DNA of 38,503 nucleotides from Algibacter sp. (GCF_029245835.1 NZ_JAQWOO010000003.1:1-38503), one strand, 5' to 3'. Positions 1 through 8,471 are shown, counted from the first letter of the stretch. The notes: a model not told the origin generated them from the sequence alone. Numbers and translations: made by a program.

Positions 1-2
1 AA

Positions 3-119
3 ATTAAAGGAAAATATCTCCAATTATACTTAAATGAATTCGTCTATAAACTAAATCGTAGATATTTTGGAGACCAACTCTTCGATAGGCTTGTTATTGC
101 TAATATCACAGGATTATGA
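3..119 (+). pseudogene. 3' end of an IS1595/ISXO2-type transposase (cut by the window edge)
   Basis: One frame is open from the window edge to a TGA at 117-119 and has no start inside the window. The 38 residues include YLNEFVYKLNRRYFGDQLFDRL, described here as the YLNEF...NRR...LFDRL pattern that resembles the C-terminus of IS1595-group (ISXO2-like) DDE transposases, where a conserved asparagine-arginine-arginine stretch precedes the LFDRL block. The catalytic residues would lie upstream, outside the window. It cannot be told from here whether the element is intact or a remnant. No convincing terminal inverted repeat was found in 120-294. Confidence 0.6.
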
Positions 120-294
120 CTTATAACGGATATTCAAAAATATTTTTTAACAACTAAGTATTTTAAATAAATCAAGACCTTTAACACCCTGAACTTAAAT
201 ACCTAACCTAGGAGTAAACTTTAAATTATTTACCTATGATTTTAAAAAAACTTCAAGATAATTTTCTCAACTTTGTAACTTAAAACCATTAAAA
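120..294. other. Non-coding gap, possible end of an IS plus aminotransferase leader
   Basis: AT-rich sequence between the transposase tail and the aminotransferase. A CAACTTTG at about 269-276 resembles the Bacteroidota -7 element (TAnnTTTG) with one mismatch, and could drive the aminotransferase. No gene, RNA or clear terminator was seen. Confidence 0.3.
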
Positions 295-1485
295 ATGCCA
301 ATAATATCTAAGAAAGGTCATAATATGTCTGCTTCACCTATTCGAAAACTTGTTCCTTATGCAGAACAAGCTACTAAAAATGGGAAAAGTATCTATTACT
401 TAAATATTGGACAACCAGATATAAAAACTCCAGAAGTTGCCTTAGAAGCTGTTAAACAAAATGATATAAAAATTTTATCTTATTCTAGGTCTGAAGGCTC
501 TGAAGATTATAGAAAAAAAATCGCAAACTACTATCTAAAAAATAATATTTCAGTTAATCATGATGATATTATTGTAACTACCGGAGGAAGTGAAGCACTT
601 CTTTTTACTTTTGGAAGTGTCATGGACATTGATGATGAAATTATTATTCCTGAACCTTTTTATGCTAATTATAATGGGTTTTCTCAAGCATCTAGTGTAA
701 AAGTAGTACCCGTAATTTCTAAAATTGAAGATAATTTCAAATTACCACCAATTGAGGAATTTGAAAAATTAATTACAAAGAAAACAAAAGCCATACTAAT
801 TTGTAACCCCGGAAACCCTACTGGCTACCTTTATTCTAAAGCAGAAATACAAAAACTTGCTGCCATAGTAAAAAAGCATGACTTGTTTTTAATTGCTGAT
901 GAAGTTTACAGAGAATTTGTATATGATGGCCATACCCATTATTCTATTATGCAAGAAGACGGGTTAGATGATTATGCCATTATGATTGACTCTGTTTCAA
1001 AACGTTATAGTATGTGTGGCGCTAGAATTGGTTGCTTAGTATCAAAAAACAAGAGTGTTATTCAAACGGCACTAAAATTTGCTCAAGCGAGATTAAGTCC
1101 ACCTACGTATGCTCAAATTGCTAGTGAAGCTGCTTTAGATACACCACAAAGCTATTTTGATGATGTTATAGAGGAATATGTTGAACGCAGAAACACATTA
1201 ATTTCTGAATTACAAAAAATTGATGGTGTAAAAGTTGCAAAACCTAAAGGTGCTTTTTACTGTATTGTAGAATTACCCGTTAAAAATTCTGATTATTTTG
1301 CACAATGGCTTTTAGAGGATTTTGAAGTTGATAATGAAACCATTATGGTAGCTCCAGCTGCGGGATTCTACTCCACTGAAGGTGTTGGCTTAAACCAAAT
1401 AAGAATAGCTTACGTACTTAATAAAGAAAGCTTAATTAAGGCAGTACATATTTTAAAAGAAGCTTTAAAAGTTTATAAAGATTAG
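295..1485 (+). CDS. PLP-dependent aminotransferase, class I/II (aspartate aminotransferase-like)
   Basis: A fold-type I aminotransferase of 396 residues, the usual length for the family. NPGNPTG at residues 171-177, DEVY at 202-205, the Schiff-base lysine K236 in SVSKRYS and the phosphate-binding arginine R244 are all present. The N-terminal SPIRKLVPYA and LNIGQPDIKTP match the branch of aspartate/aromatic aminotransferases common in Bacteroidota, but the exact amino donor cannot be read from sequence. The ATG at 295 is preferred because homologues begin with MP-ISKKG; a second in-frame ATG lies at 325. The stop codon overlaps the murB GTG by one base (TAGTG), so the two genes are probably co-translated. 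Cytoplasmic. Confidence 0.88.
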   Translation: MPIISKKGHNMSASPIRKLVPYAEQATKNGKSIYYLNIGQPDIKTPEVALEAVKQNDIKILSYSRSEGSEDYRKKIANYYLKNNISVNHDDIIVTTGGSEALLFTFGSVMDIDDEIIIPEPFYANYNGFSQASSVKVVPVISKIEDNFKLPPIEEFEKLITKKTKAILICNPGNPTGYLYSKAEIQKLAAIVKKHDLFLIADEVYREFVYDGHTHYSIMQEDGLDDYAIMIDSVSKRYSMCGARIGCLVSKNKSVIQTALKFAQARLSPPTYAQIASEAALDTPQSYFDDVIEEYVERRNTLISELQKIDGVKVAKPKGAFYCIVELPVKNSDYFAQWLLEDFEVDNETIMVAPAAGFYSTEGVGLNQIRIAYVLNKESLIKAVHILKEALKVYKD

Positions 1486-2498
1486 TGCACATTCAAAATA
1501 ACATATCATTAAAACCTTACAATACTTTTGGTATTGATGTTACAGCAAAACATTTTGTTTCAGTTAGTAATATTGAAGATTTAAAACAGGTTTTATCCTT
1601 AAAAGAGTATCCTAACAAACTTATTTTAGGAGGTGGTAGTAATATGCTACTTACCAAAGATTTTATTGGTCTTGTAATTCATATAAACCTTAAAGGCGTA
1701 AAAATTATTTCAGAAGAACATGATTCTGTCATAGTTAAAGCTAATGCAGGTGAAAACTGGCATGAATTTGTACTTTGGTGTATCAAAAATGATTTTGGTG
1801 GCATTGAGAATTTATCCTTAATTCCTGGTAATGTTGGCACTGCCCCAATTCAAAATATTGGCGCTTATGGTGTAGAGTTAAAAGATACTTTTGAATCATG
1901 CGAAGCCATATCGTTGGACACAAAATCTATGCAATCGTTTTCTAAATCAGATTGTAATTTTGACTATAGAAATTCTATATTCAAACAAGAAGCTAAAGGC
2001 AAGTATATCATTACTAGTGTTAATTTTAAACTATCAAAAAACAACCATAATCTAAGTATTAAGTATGGGGCAATTACGTCTCAATTAAAGATAATGGAAG
2101 TTAGTAAACCTACAATTCAAGATATTTCAAAAGCGGTTATAAGCATTAGAGAAAGTAAATTACCAAACCCAAAAGAAATTGGAAACAGTGGTAGTTTTTT
2201 CAAAAATCCAGTAATTTCAAAAAAATATTTTAACAGCCTTATTGAAAACTTTAAAGACATACCTAGCTACCCGGTTTCAGAAAGCGAAGTAAAAGTACCT
2301 GCTGGTTGGCTTATTGAAAAAGCAGGATTTAAAGGGAAACGGTTTGGTGATTATGGTATTCATAAAAATCAAGCATTAGTTCTTGTTAATTATGGAAACG
2401 CCAAGGGTAATGATATACTAAAGCTTTCTAAATTAATTCAAAAAACAGTGCATCGTCTTTTCGGAATTTCTATTGAAGCTGAAGTTAATATCTTATAA
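1485..2498 (+). CDS. murB: UDP-N-acetylenolpyruvoylglucosamine reductase MurB
   Basis: NADPH- and FAD-dependent reductase that turns UDP-GlcNAc-enolpyruvate into UDP-MurNAc, the second committed step of peptidoglycan synthesis. The FAD-binding stretch LGGGSN is at residues 48-53, and GGIENLSLIPG begins near 105, followed by a QNIGAYG stretch. YRNS (161-164) marks the long type I MurB, and GNSGSFFKNP (233-242) holds the proton-donating serine S237. The 337 residues are close to E. coli MurB (342). The start is GTG and shares its G with the last base of the preceding stop, which suggests translational coupling to the aminotransferase. Confidence 0.95.
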   Translation: MHIQNNISLKPYNTFGIDVTAKHFVSVSNIEDLKQVLSLKEYPNKLILGGGSNMLLTKDFIGLVIHINLKGVKIISEEHDSVIVKANAGENWHEFVLWCIKNDFGGIENLSLIPGNVGTAPIQNIGAYGVELKDTFESCEAISLDTKSMQSFSKSDCNFDYRNSIFKQEAKGKYIITSVNFKLSKNNHNLSIKYGAITSQLKIMEVSKPTIQDISKAVISIRESKLPNPKEIGNSGSFFKNPVISKKYFNSLIENFKDIPSYPVSESEVKVPAGWLIEKAGFKGKRFGDYGIHKNQALVLVNYGNAKGNDILKLSKLIQKTVHRLFGISIEAEVNIL

Positions 2499-2579
2499 TT
2501 TAAAAGTCTATGAAACGATTTCTGTTTCTTAAAATGCGGTTAAAAACAAAAACTTCAAACGAATTCTAAAAGAAATTTC

Positions 2580-2587
2580 TAACTTTG
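2580..2587 (+). promoter_or_regulatory. Bacteroidota-type -7 element before the ECF sigma gene
   Basis: TAACTTTG fits TAnnTTTG and lies about 46 bases upstream of the TTG start. No clear TTG -33 box was found at the expected distance. Confidence 0.45.
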
Positions 2588-2632
2588 GAGAAACATTTAC
2601 CACACAAACGTAGACGCAAAAAATAGCCCATC

Positions 2633-3166
2633 TTGATTTCACCAATAGAAAAGCAAATAGTTACTTTATTACAAAATAGCGATAAAAAAGCTATTAGCTT
2701 ACTCTATGAAAATTATGCAGATGCTTTATTAGGAGTTATTAAAAAAGTAATTGCTGATGATGATACAGCTCAAGATGTCCTTCAAGAAACGTTTGTAAAA
2801 ATTTGGAGGTATGCAAAAAAATACGACTCAAGTAAAGCTAAATTATTCACTTGGCTATATAGAATTGCATATAATACAGCTATTGATAAAACACGTTCAC
2901 AAAAAAATAAAAACACTAATGAAGTCCAAATGGAGACTTCAACCGTATATAAAGTAACATCCAACGAACTAAATCAGGATGTATTAGATATAAAAAAACA
3001 TCTAAGTAGCTTAGATGAAAAATATCAAATAGTGATTAATGCACTCTTTTTTGAGGGCATGACGCAGCAAGAAGCTAGCGACGAATTAGAAATTCCGTTA
3101 GGAACAATAAAATCAAGATTAAAAATAGGATTACGTGAATTGAAAAAAATTTACGACCCTCAATAA
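2633..3166 (+). CDS. ECF RNA polymerase sigma factor
   Basis: Sigma-70 family, ECF type, 177 residues. Region 2 covers about residues 20-90 (ALLGVIKKVIADDDTAQD, then TWLYRIAYNTAID) and region 4 about 122-172, with a helix-turn-helix around MTQQEASDELEIPLGTIKSR. The start is TTG: a stop lies three codons upstream and the next ATG is deep inside region 2/4, so no ATG start is possible. The next gene, eight bases downstream, encodes a membrane anti-sigma factor, the standard partner arrangement. The pair probably answers an envelope or stress signal; nothing in the sequence identifies which. Confidence 0.88.
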   Translation: MISPIEKQIVTLLQNSDKKAISLLYENYADALLGVIKKVIADDDTAQDVLQETFVKIWRYAKKYDSSKAKLFTWLYRIAYNTAIDKTRSQKNKNTNEVQMETSTVYKVTSNELNQDVLDIKKHLSSLDEKYQIVINALFFEGMTQQEASDELEIPLGTIKSRLKIGLRELKKIYDPQ

Positions 3167-3174
3167 ATAAAGTC

Positions 3175-3963
3175 ATGAATGAGAAAATAACTACTTTTTT
3201 AAATTCTGGCCTATTAGACAAATATCTATTAGGTGAAACTACTACTGCAGAAGCAGAAATGGTGGAGTCTTATATTACAAGATACCCAGAAATAGAAAAC
3301 ACCTACAACACCATGCAATACAACCTAGAAGTGGTTGCAAAAGCAAATGCTGTTGAAGCACCAAAAAACATCTTAAATACTATTTTAGATGAACTTGATG
3401 ACACTCCTGTTGTTAAATTAAAAACGTCTTATACATATAAGAAATGGTATAAATTTAGTATTGCTGCTAGTATTGCTGCATTAATTTTTGCTGGAACTTC
3501 ATATTTATTTTATAACCATAACCAAAAACTTTCAAACGAAAATCAGGTTGTCGTTGAAGAATTGTTTGATTTACGAAGTGATATTGAGCAAAACAACAAA
3601 ATGCTCGATAAAGTTATGAGACAGCTTTTAAAGCTCAACAACCCAGAAACTGAAAAATACATAATAAAAGGAAACGAACGTGCTAAAGATTTAAAAACTG
3701 TAGCTTATATAAATCCTAAAGAAAAAACATCAATGATTGATGTGGTTTCGTTACCAGAATTACCAGAAGAACAATGCTACCAAATATGGGCAGAGTTACA
3801 AGGCAAGATGGTTAACTTGGGTATTTTAGACAAAGCAGATAGAAAACTTAGAAACATTCCTTACATGGAAGATGCACTTGCATTAAGTATAACTATTGAA
3901 CCTAAAGGTGGTAATTCTATAGCTTCTACACGAAATTCTGTGGCACAAATTAATTTACAATAA
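3175..3963 (+). CDS. Membrane anti-sigma factor with RskA-type C-terminal domain
   Basis: A 262-residue single-pass protein. The cytoplasmic N-terminus (1-90) resembles an anti-sigma domain (LLDKYLLGETTTAEAEMVE). One transmembrane helix lies at about 94-113, followed by a coiled-coil stretch (about 115-150) and a C-terminal domain with a PELPEEQCYQIWAELQG motif, as in anti-sigma-K factor RskA. It should hold the upstream ECF sigma at the membrane. No HxxxCxxC zinc motif is visible in the N-terminal domain, so it is not a ZAS-type anti-sigma. It lies eight bases after the sigma gene and is followed by a strong terminator. Confidence 0.85.
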   Translation: MNEKITTFLNSGLLDKYLLGETTTAEAEMVESYITRYPEIENTYNTMQYNLEVVAKANAVEAPKNILNTILDELDDTPVVKLKTSYTYKKWYKFSIAASIAALIFAGTSYLFYNHNQKLSNENQVVVEELFDLRSDIEQNNKMLDKVMRQLLKLNNPETEKYIIKGNERAKDLKTVAYINPKEKTSMIDVVSLPELPEEQCYQIWAELQGKMVNLGILDKADRKLRNIPYMEDALALSITIEPKGGNSIASTRNSVAQINLQ

Positions 3964-3982
3964 GATTAATAGTAATAAAACA

Positions 3983-4016
3983 AAAAGCCTCATTTTCTAT
4001 GTGAAATGAGGCTTTT
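3983..4016 (+). terminator. Rho-independent terminator after the anti-sigma gene
   Basis: A 13-bp perfect stem: AAAAGCCTCATTT at 3983-3995 pairs with AAATGAGGCTTTT at 4004-4016, and is followed by more T-rich sequence. It ends the sigma/anti-sigma operon. Confidence 0.85.
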
Positions 4017-4165
4017 CTATTTATGATTATTCGTTATCAAAGAATGAGTTTAATTAATTTTGATCACTTTTTATTAAAAAAATCTTCTTTACCATAAATG
4101 TTACCGTTTAAAATTATTCTAATAGAAATAGGGTTCGCTTCTTCTAAATTTATGAACTAAAGTCC

Positions 4166-4173
4166 TATCTTTG
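4166..4173 (+). promoter_or_regulatory. -7 promoter element before the small cysteine protein
   Basis: TATCTTTG matches TAnnTTTG, 22 bases upstream of the ATG at 4196. It probably drives the block 4196-7269. No clear -33 TTG was seen. Confidence 0.5.
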
Positions 4174-4195
4174 CATAAATTATTACAAACTCTAG

Positions 4196-4399
4196 ATGAA
4201 ACTTTTTTTAATAACCGTCGTGCTTTTAGGATTAGGAATAGCAGGAATTGCCATTAAAATTTGGGCTAAAAAAGACGGCAAATTTGCTGGAACTTGTGCT
4301 AGCCAAAACCCTATGTTAAATAAAGAAGGGGAATCTTGTGGTTTTTGCGGAAAAACACCAGATCAATACGCAGACTGTAACGAACCTCAACATTCATAA
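4196..4399 (+). CDS. Small membrane protein with four cysteines
   Basis: 67 residues: one N-terminal hydrophobic helix (about 2-22), then a short basic linker and a soluble tail with cysteines at 34, 48, 51 and 61, including a CGFC pair. The spacing would allow metal or Fe-S binding, or two disulfides if the tail is periplasmic. Similar short 'membrane or secreted' proteins occur in Flavobacteriia, from memory, and have no assigned function. The stop lies six bases before the glycosyltransferase ATG, so it is probably co-transcribed with 4406-7269. The gene is real: it has a good promoter element and a typical start. Its function is unknown. Confidence 0.7.
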   Translation: MKLFLITVVLLGLGIAGIAIKIWAKKDGKFAGTCASQNPMLNKEGESCGFCGKTPDQYADCNEPQHS

Positions 4400-4405
4400 T
4401 ATTTC

Positions 4406-5518
4406 ATGGGGTTTCTTGATTTTATGTTCTACGGGTTTGTAGCTGTAGTTTTTATTCAAGCTTTTTTTTATGTTTTTTTCTTCGGAAGATTTGCTTTTTT
4501 AAAACAAAAACAAGTTACTCCAAAAAACATAGCTATTTCTGTTATCATTTGTGCTAAAAACGAAGCAGAAAACTTAAAAACATTCCTCCCTTTAATAATA
4601 GAGCAAGATTACCCAGATTTTGAAATTGTTCTCATAAATGATTCGTCAAAAGATAATACTTTAGACGTTATTCATCACTTTTCAAAATTACATAATAATA
4701 TAAAAGTAGTTGATGTTAAAAATATTGAAGCCTTTTGGGGAAATAAAAAATATGCTTTAACACTAGGCATAAAAGCTGCAAAAAACGATTATCTTTTATT
4801 TACTGATGCAGATTGCAAGCCTGTATCAAAATATTGGATAAAAGAAATGAGTAGTCATTTTAGCAATAAAAAATCTATTGTATTGGGTTACGGTGCATAT
4901 TCAAAAAATAAAAAATCGTTTTTAAATAAACTCATTCGTTTTGAAACGCTTATCACTGCCGTAAACTATTTTTCGTTTACCAAATTTGGCTTACCATACA
5001 TGGGTGTTGGACGAAATTTGGGGTATACTAAAAAAGAATTTTTTGATGCCAATGGCTTTATTAACCATATAAAAGTACGTTCTGGAGATGATGATTTATT
5101 TATAAATCAAATAGCCACGCCTCAAAATACAGCTATCTGCTATTCAAAAGAAAGCTTTACAGAATCCATACCAAAAAAGACATTTGCTGCTTGGTTTAAA
5201 CAAAAAAGGCGTCACATTTCAACAGCAAAACATTACAAAATGAAGCATAAAGTGTTATTAACACTCTTATACGTTTCAAATGTATTGTTTTGGTTATTAG
5301 CAATTATACTATTAGTCGTAGTATTCCATTGGAAAACGGTGTTATGTTTGTTCATTTTTCGGGTTGTATTACAATACACCATATTCGGAATTTCAACAAA
5401 AAAACTTAATGAAACAGATTTATTAGTTTTCCTTCCTTTCCTTGAAATCTTTCTAATTATTGCGCAATTAACTATCTTTATAAACAATCTTATCTCAAAA
5501 CCTAACCATTGGAAATAG
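4406..5518 (+). CDS. Family 2 glycosyltransferase, membrane-associated
   Basis: A GT-A fold glycosyltransferase of 370 residues. A hydrophobic helix lies at about 5-28. The catalytic domain starts at ISVIICAKNEAENL (44-57), with the DAD metal-binding motif at 134-136, an acceptor-side acidic cluster GDDD at 227-230, and QKRRH at 266-270 in the place of the QxxRW motif of processive enzymes. Two or three further membrane helices follow (about 287-365). Donor and acceptor are unknown; it may build a cell-surface glycan or glycolipid. Its last ten bases overlap the next gene, the ECF sigma factor. Confidence 0.82.
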   Translation: MGFLDFMFYGFVAVVFIQAFFYVFFFGRFAFLKQKQVTPKNIAISVIICAKNEAENLKTFLPLIIEQDYPDFEIVLINDSSKDNTLDVIHHFSKLHNNIKVVDVKNIEAFWGNKKYALTLGIKAAKNDYLLFTDADCKPVSKYWIKEMSSHFSNKKSIVLGYGAYSKNKKSFLNKLIRFETLITAVNYFSFTKFGLPYMGVGRNLGYTKKEFFDANGFINHIKVRSGDDDLFINQIATPQNTAICYSKESFTESIPKKTFAAWFKQKRRHISTAKHYKMKHKVLLTLLYVSNVLFWLLAIILLVVVFHWKTVLCLFIFRVVLQYTIFGISTKKLNETDLLVFLPFLEIFLIIAQLTIFINNLISKPNHWK

Positions 5519-6054
5519 AGGAAGCCATTACGCGTGCGAAAAAAAATGATCAAAAAGCATTTAATTATTTATTGGATACTTTCTGGGATAATGTTTACGG
5601 GTTTCAGTTAAAACGAACTCATAATGAGAATGATGCTGAGGATATTACCATACAAACATTCTCCAAAGCATTTGATAAAATTGAAACCTTTGATGAAAAA
5701 TACACCTTTAAAACATGGCTAATTACCATTTCTAAAAACATTCATATTGATTTATTGCGAAAAGAAAGGAATTCAATTACGCGCGTTATTTCAGAAGATG
5801 ACAGGGAAATATTTGAAGTTTTAGATGAATCACCTTCAGCTGAAGATAAATTGATTACAGAACAGCATTTAGCAAAACTACTTCGTGATATTAAAAAATT
5901 AAAACCTCATTATCAAGAAGTTATAAATCTCCGCTATTTTCAAGAATTAAGTTATAAAGAGATTTCTAAGGAGCTTAAAGAGCCCATGAATAATATAAAA
6001 GTTAAGTTACTTAGGGCAAAAAAATTATTAGCTGAAATCATTAGAGAAAAGTAA
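5509..6054 (+). CDS. ECF-type RNA polymerase sigma factor
   Basis: 181 residues. Region 2 lies at about 10-90 (AEDITIQTFSKAFDKI, then FKTWLITISKNIHID), and region 4 at about 115-180 with a helix-turn-helix at LSYKEISKELKEPMNNIKVKL. The start is a TTG inside the end of the glycosyltransferase gene (ten bases of overlap), and its stop touches the ATG of the Nramp-like gene (TAA-ATG). All three genes are therefore probably one translationally coupled unit. No anti-sigma gene lies beside it, unlike the sigma gene at 2633, so how its activity is held in check is not visible here. Confidence 0.87.
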   Translation: MEIEEAITRAKKNDQKAFNYLLDTFWDNVYGFQLKRTHNENDAEDITIQTFSKAFDKIETFDEKYTFKTWLITISKNIHIDLLRKERNSITRVISEDDREIFEVLDESPSAEDKLITEQHLAKLLRDIKKLKPHYQEVINLRYFQELSYKEISKELKEPMNNIKVKLLRAKKLLAEIIREK

Positions 6055-7269
6055 ATGATTGCTAAACTCAAAAATCTAGGTCCAGGATTATTATTTGCTG
6101 GTGCAGCTATAGGCGTTTCGCATTTAGTGCAATCTACCCGTGCTGGCGCAGATTTTGGTTTAGGTTTAATTTGGGCATTACTTTTAGTAAATCTATTTAA
6201 ATATCCGTTTTTTCAATTTGGCCCTCGTTATGCTACAGCCACAGGCGAAAGTTTATTAGAGGGTTATTTAAAACTAGGAAAAGGGGTTTTAATGGTATAT
6301 TTCATAATTAGTTTAGCAACTATATTCACCATTCAAACAGCAGTTACCATAGTTACAGCAGGATTAGCATCTTCGCTTTTTGGAGATTTAATTAGTGTTA
6401 AGCTATGGACCGTAATTATTCTAGCTATATGCTTAAGTCTATTAATTTTTGGAAAGTACAAACTACTAGATAGGTTAATAAAAATAATTATCATCACGCT
6501 AACCATTAGCACTTTAGCAGCGGTAAGTATGGCTTTATTTAATAATACTAATACCCTTTATTTTACACAAGTACTACCTGAAAACGGTTTAGAAATCGCC
6601 TTTTTAATTGCCTTTATGGGTTGGATGCCTGCCCCTTTAGATATTGCCGTTTGGCAGTCTTTATGGTCTATTGAAAAGCATAATGATACCAAATCATATT
6701 CCACTAAATCGGCACTATTTGATTTTAATGTAGGCTATATTGGAACCATTTTTTTAGGGATTGGGTTTGTACTTTTAGGCACGTTAGTAATGTTTAATAG
6801 CAGCGAAACGTTTAGTAATAAAGCGGGGCTTTTTTCTAGTCAGTTAATTAAAATGTACACCACTAGTCTTGGTGATTGGGCTTATATTATTATTGGTATT
6901 GCGGCTTTTACGACTATGTTTAGCACTACTTTAACAACCTTAGATGCATCACCTAGAGCCATGGCAAAGGCTACACAGTTACTCTTTAAAAAAGCCACTA
7001 AGTTTAATTATACATTTTGGATTAGTTTGCTCACACTAGGTACTATTTGTATCTTTTTCTTTCTAGAATCAGAAATGGGTTTACTCATAAAAATCGCTAC
7101 AATTTTGTCATTTATAACAGCGCCTTTTTATGCCATTATCAATTACAAATTAATTTCTAGCAAGCATACTCCAAAGGAATGGCAGCCCTCTAAGTCATTA
7201 CACCTTTTAAGTATTTCAGGTATTATTTTTTTGATAGGTTTTAGTGTTTGGTATCTGACTACGCTTTAA
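6055..7269 (+). CDS. Nramp-like (SLC11 fold) membrane transporter with altered metal site
   Basis: 404 residues with about 11 hydrophobic helices and an overall Nramp match: GPG near the start of helix 1, TATGESLLEGY after helix 2, and a helix 6 region at about 182-203. Both metal-coordinating motifs differ from canonical Nramp. DPGN of helix 1 is replaced by GVSH (20-23), and MPH(N) of helix 6 by MPAPLD (191-196). Classical Mn/Fe transport by proton symport therefore cannot be assumed; Mg or another substrate is possible. It starts directly after the sigma factor stop codon. This divergent group recurs in Bacteroidota, from memory. Inner membrane. Confidence 0.8.
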   Translation: MIAKLKNLGPGLLFAGAAIGVSHLVQSTRAGADFGLGLIWALLLVNLFKYPFFQFGPRYATATGESLLEGYLKLGKGVLMVYFIISLATIFTIQTAVTIVTAGLASSLFGDLISVKLWTVIILAICLSLLIFGKYKLLDRLIKIIIITLTISTLAAVSMALFNNTNTLYFTQVLPENGLEIAFLIAFMGWMPAPLDIAVWQSLWSIEKHNDTKSYSTKSALFDFNVGYIGTIFLGIGFVLLGTLVMFNSSETFSNKAGLFSSQLIKMYTTSLGDWAYIIIGIAAFTTMFSTTLTTLDASPRAMAKATQLLFKKATKFNYTFWISLLTLGTICIFFFLESEMGLLIKIATILSFITAPFYAIINYKLISSKHTPKEWQPSKSLHLLSISGIIFLIGFSVWYLTTL

Positions 7270-7383
7270 TTTTTATCTGTACTTTTCAAATTGAGCATTT
7301 CTATGCTTTAAATAAGTAAATGAACACTATTCTTTTATAAGTATCCCCTTTTAACAAGTATCACTTAAACTAATTGACAACAC

Positions 7384-7414
7384 TTGACTTTGTAAAAAAT
7401 TTCAGCTACCTTCG
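7384..7414 (+). promoter_or_regulatory. Probable promoter of the HNH gene
   Basis: TTG at 7384-7386, then 20 bases, then TACCTTCG at 7407-7414, one mismatch from TAnnTTTG. A short palindrome, CTGCCTACAGGCAG, follows at about 7424-7437 between this site and the gene. Confidence 0.4.
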
Positions 7415-7506
7415 TTCCTGTCTGCCTACAGGCAGGTAACGTCGGATATAAAACATTAAAACGATTTTATATTCGCAAGAACTTTGTGTGCAAGCTGAAA
7501 AAAAAT

Positions 7507-8235
7507 ATGGCAACAGAATTAACTAAAACTGAATGGATTGAAATTTTGCTCGATGAAAAAATCACGAATGAAATGGATATGCTTATGTTTCAATCTCTTT
7601 ATTCGTTTCAAGAACAAAAAGCACCAGCAAGTCAAATTGGACTTTTAATGGGTTATACTGGAAAAAATACAGCTGGTCCTTTAAATTTAGAAATTGGGCG
7701 ATATGCAAAACGTATTTCGGAATTCTACAAAATTGACTTTACAGCAAGAAGTGCAAGAAAATATAAATATTGGGATTTGTTTTTTAACGGTTGGGAAGAC
7801 GAACCGTTTTTCATTTGGCAATTACGACCAGAACTTAAAAAAGCTCTCGAAGAAATCGAAATGACTGGCGAAGTACAGTTTGCCGAAGAAATTCCGTCTG
7901 ATTTAGTTGCGAATTTAAAAGAAGGCCATAAGAAAATGATTTCTGTCAATGTATATGAACGAAACCCAAGAGCAAGAGCTGAATGTATTAAACATTGGAA
8001 AGCACTTTGCAACGTTTGTGAATTTAATTTTGAAAAAACATATGGCGAAATAGGAAAAGGGTTTGTTCACGTCCATCACTTAATTCCGATTTCAGAAATT
8101 GGCAAAACTTATCAAGTTGACCCGATAAATGATTTGAGACCTGTTTGCCCGAATTGTCACGCAATGTTGCATAAAGAAAATCCGCCATTGGAAATTAACG
8201 TATTGCGCGAATTGATTAAAGACAATAAAATATAA
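7507..8235 (+). CDS. HNH endonuclease, possible type IV restriction or defence nuclease
   Basis: The C-terminal HNH domain is complete. C168 and C171 (CNVC), HVHH at 188-191, and CPNCH at 214-218 with a following H222 form the beta-beta-alpha-metal site and its structural zinc. The ERNPRARAEC lead-in and VDPINDLRPVCPNCHAMLH ending are the form found in McrA-like and EVE/SRA-HNH nucleases that cut modified DNA. The N-terminal 130 residues match no domain I recognise and may read DNA modification. The ATG at 7507 is chosen over an in-frame GTG at 7486. The gene stands alone, with 237 non-coding bases before it and 380 after it, which suggests a transferred cassette. Role inferred. Confidence 0.8.
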   Translation: MATELTKTEWIEILLDEKITNEMDMLMFQSLYSFQEQKAPASQIGLLMGYTGKNTAGPLNLEIGRYAKRISEFYKIDFTARSARKYKYWDLFFNGWEDEPFFIWQLRPELKKALEEIEMTGEVQFAEEIPSDLVANLKEGHKKMISVNVYERNPRARAECIKHWKALCNVCEFNFEKTYGEIGKGFVHVHHLIPISEIGKTYQVDPINDLRPVCPNCHAMLHKENPPLEINVLRELIKDNKI

Positions 8236-8471
8236 CTGATTTTAGATTACGGAAAAGCCTGCGCACAACAACATATATAGCTCATATATAGTTAGTTGAC
8301 TAAACGAAGTTAAGGCGTTTTTGGAAATCGTCAAATTTAAAAATTTGGCTTGTGCTTTATCCGAAAATAATTTTCTAATTTGCACGCAACTTTCCTTACA
8401 CATCAACGTTAAACGAACCTTCCCAAAAACAAAACAAGTCTCATTTAAAAAATTAAGCCAGCAAATATACC
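8236..8471. other. Long non-coding tail after the HNH gene
   Basis: No open gene on either strand. It contains a direct repeat CATATATAG twice in tandem near 8271-8290, a GCGCACAACAAC stretch at about 8263 and a CATCAACGTTAAACG stretch at about 8401. AACGT-type motifs on both sides of the gene (GGTAACGTCGG at about 7435 upstream) look like the flanks of solitary cassette genes seen in Bacteroidota genomes, from memory. No integrase or true attC pairing was found. Confidence 0.35.

Noticed and set aside
8236-8471. Integron attC site after the HNH gene
   Set aside because: ACAAC and AACGTTA motifs are present but do not pair into the two-box attC fold, and no integrase is in the window.
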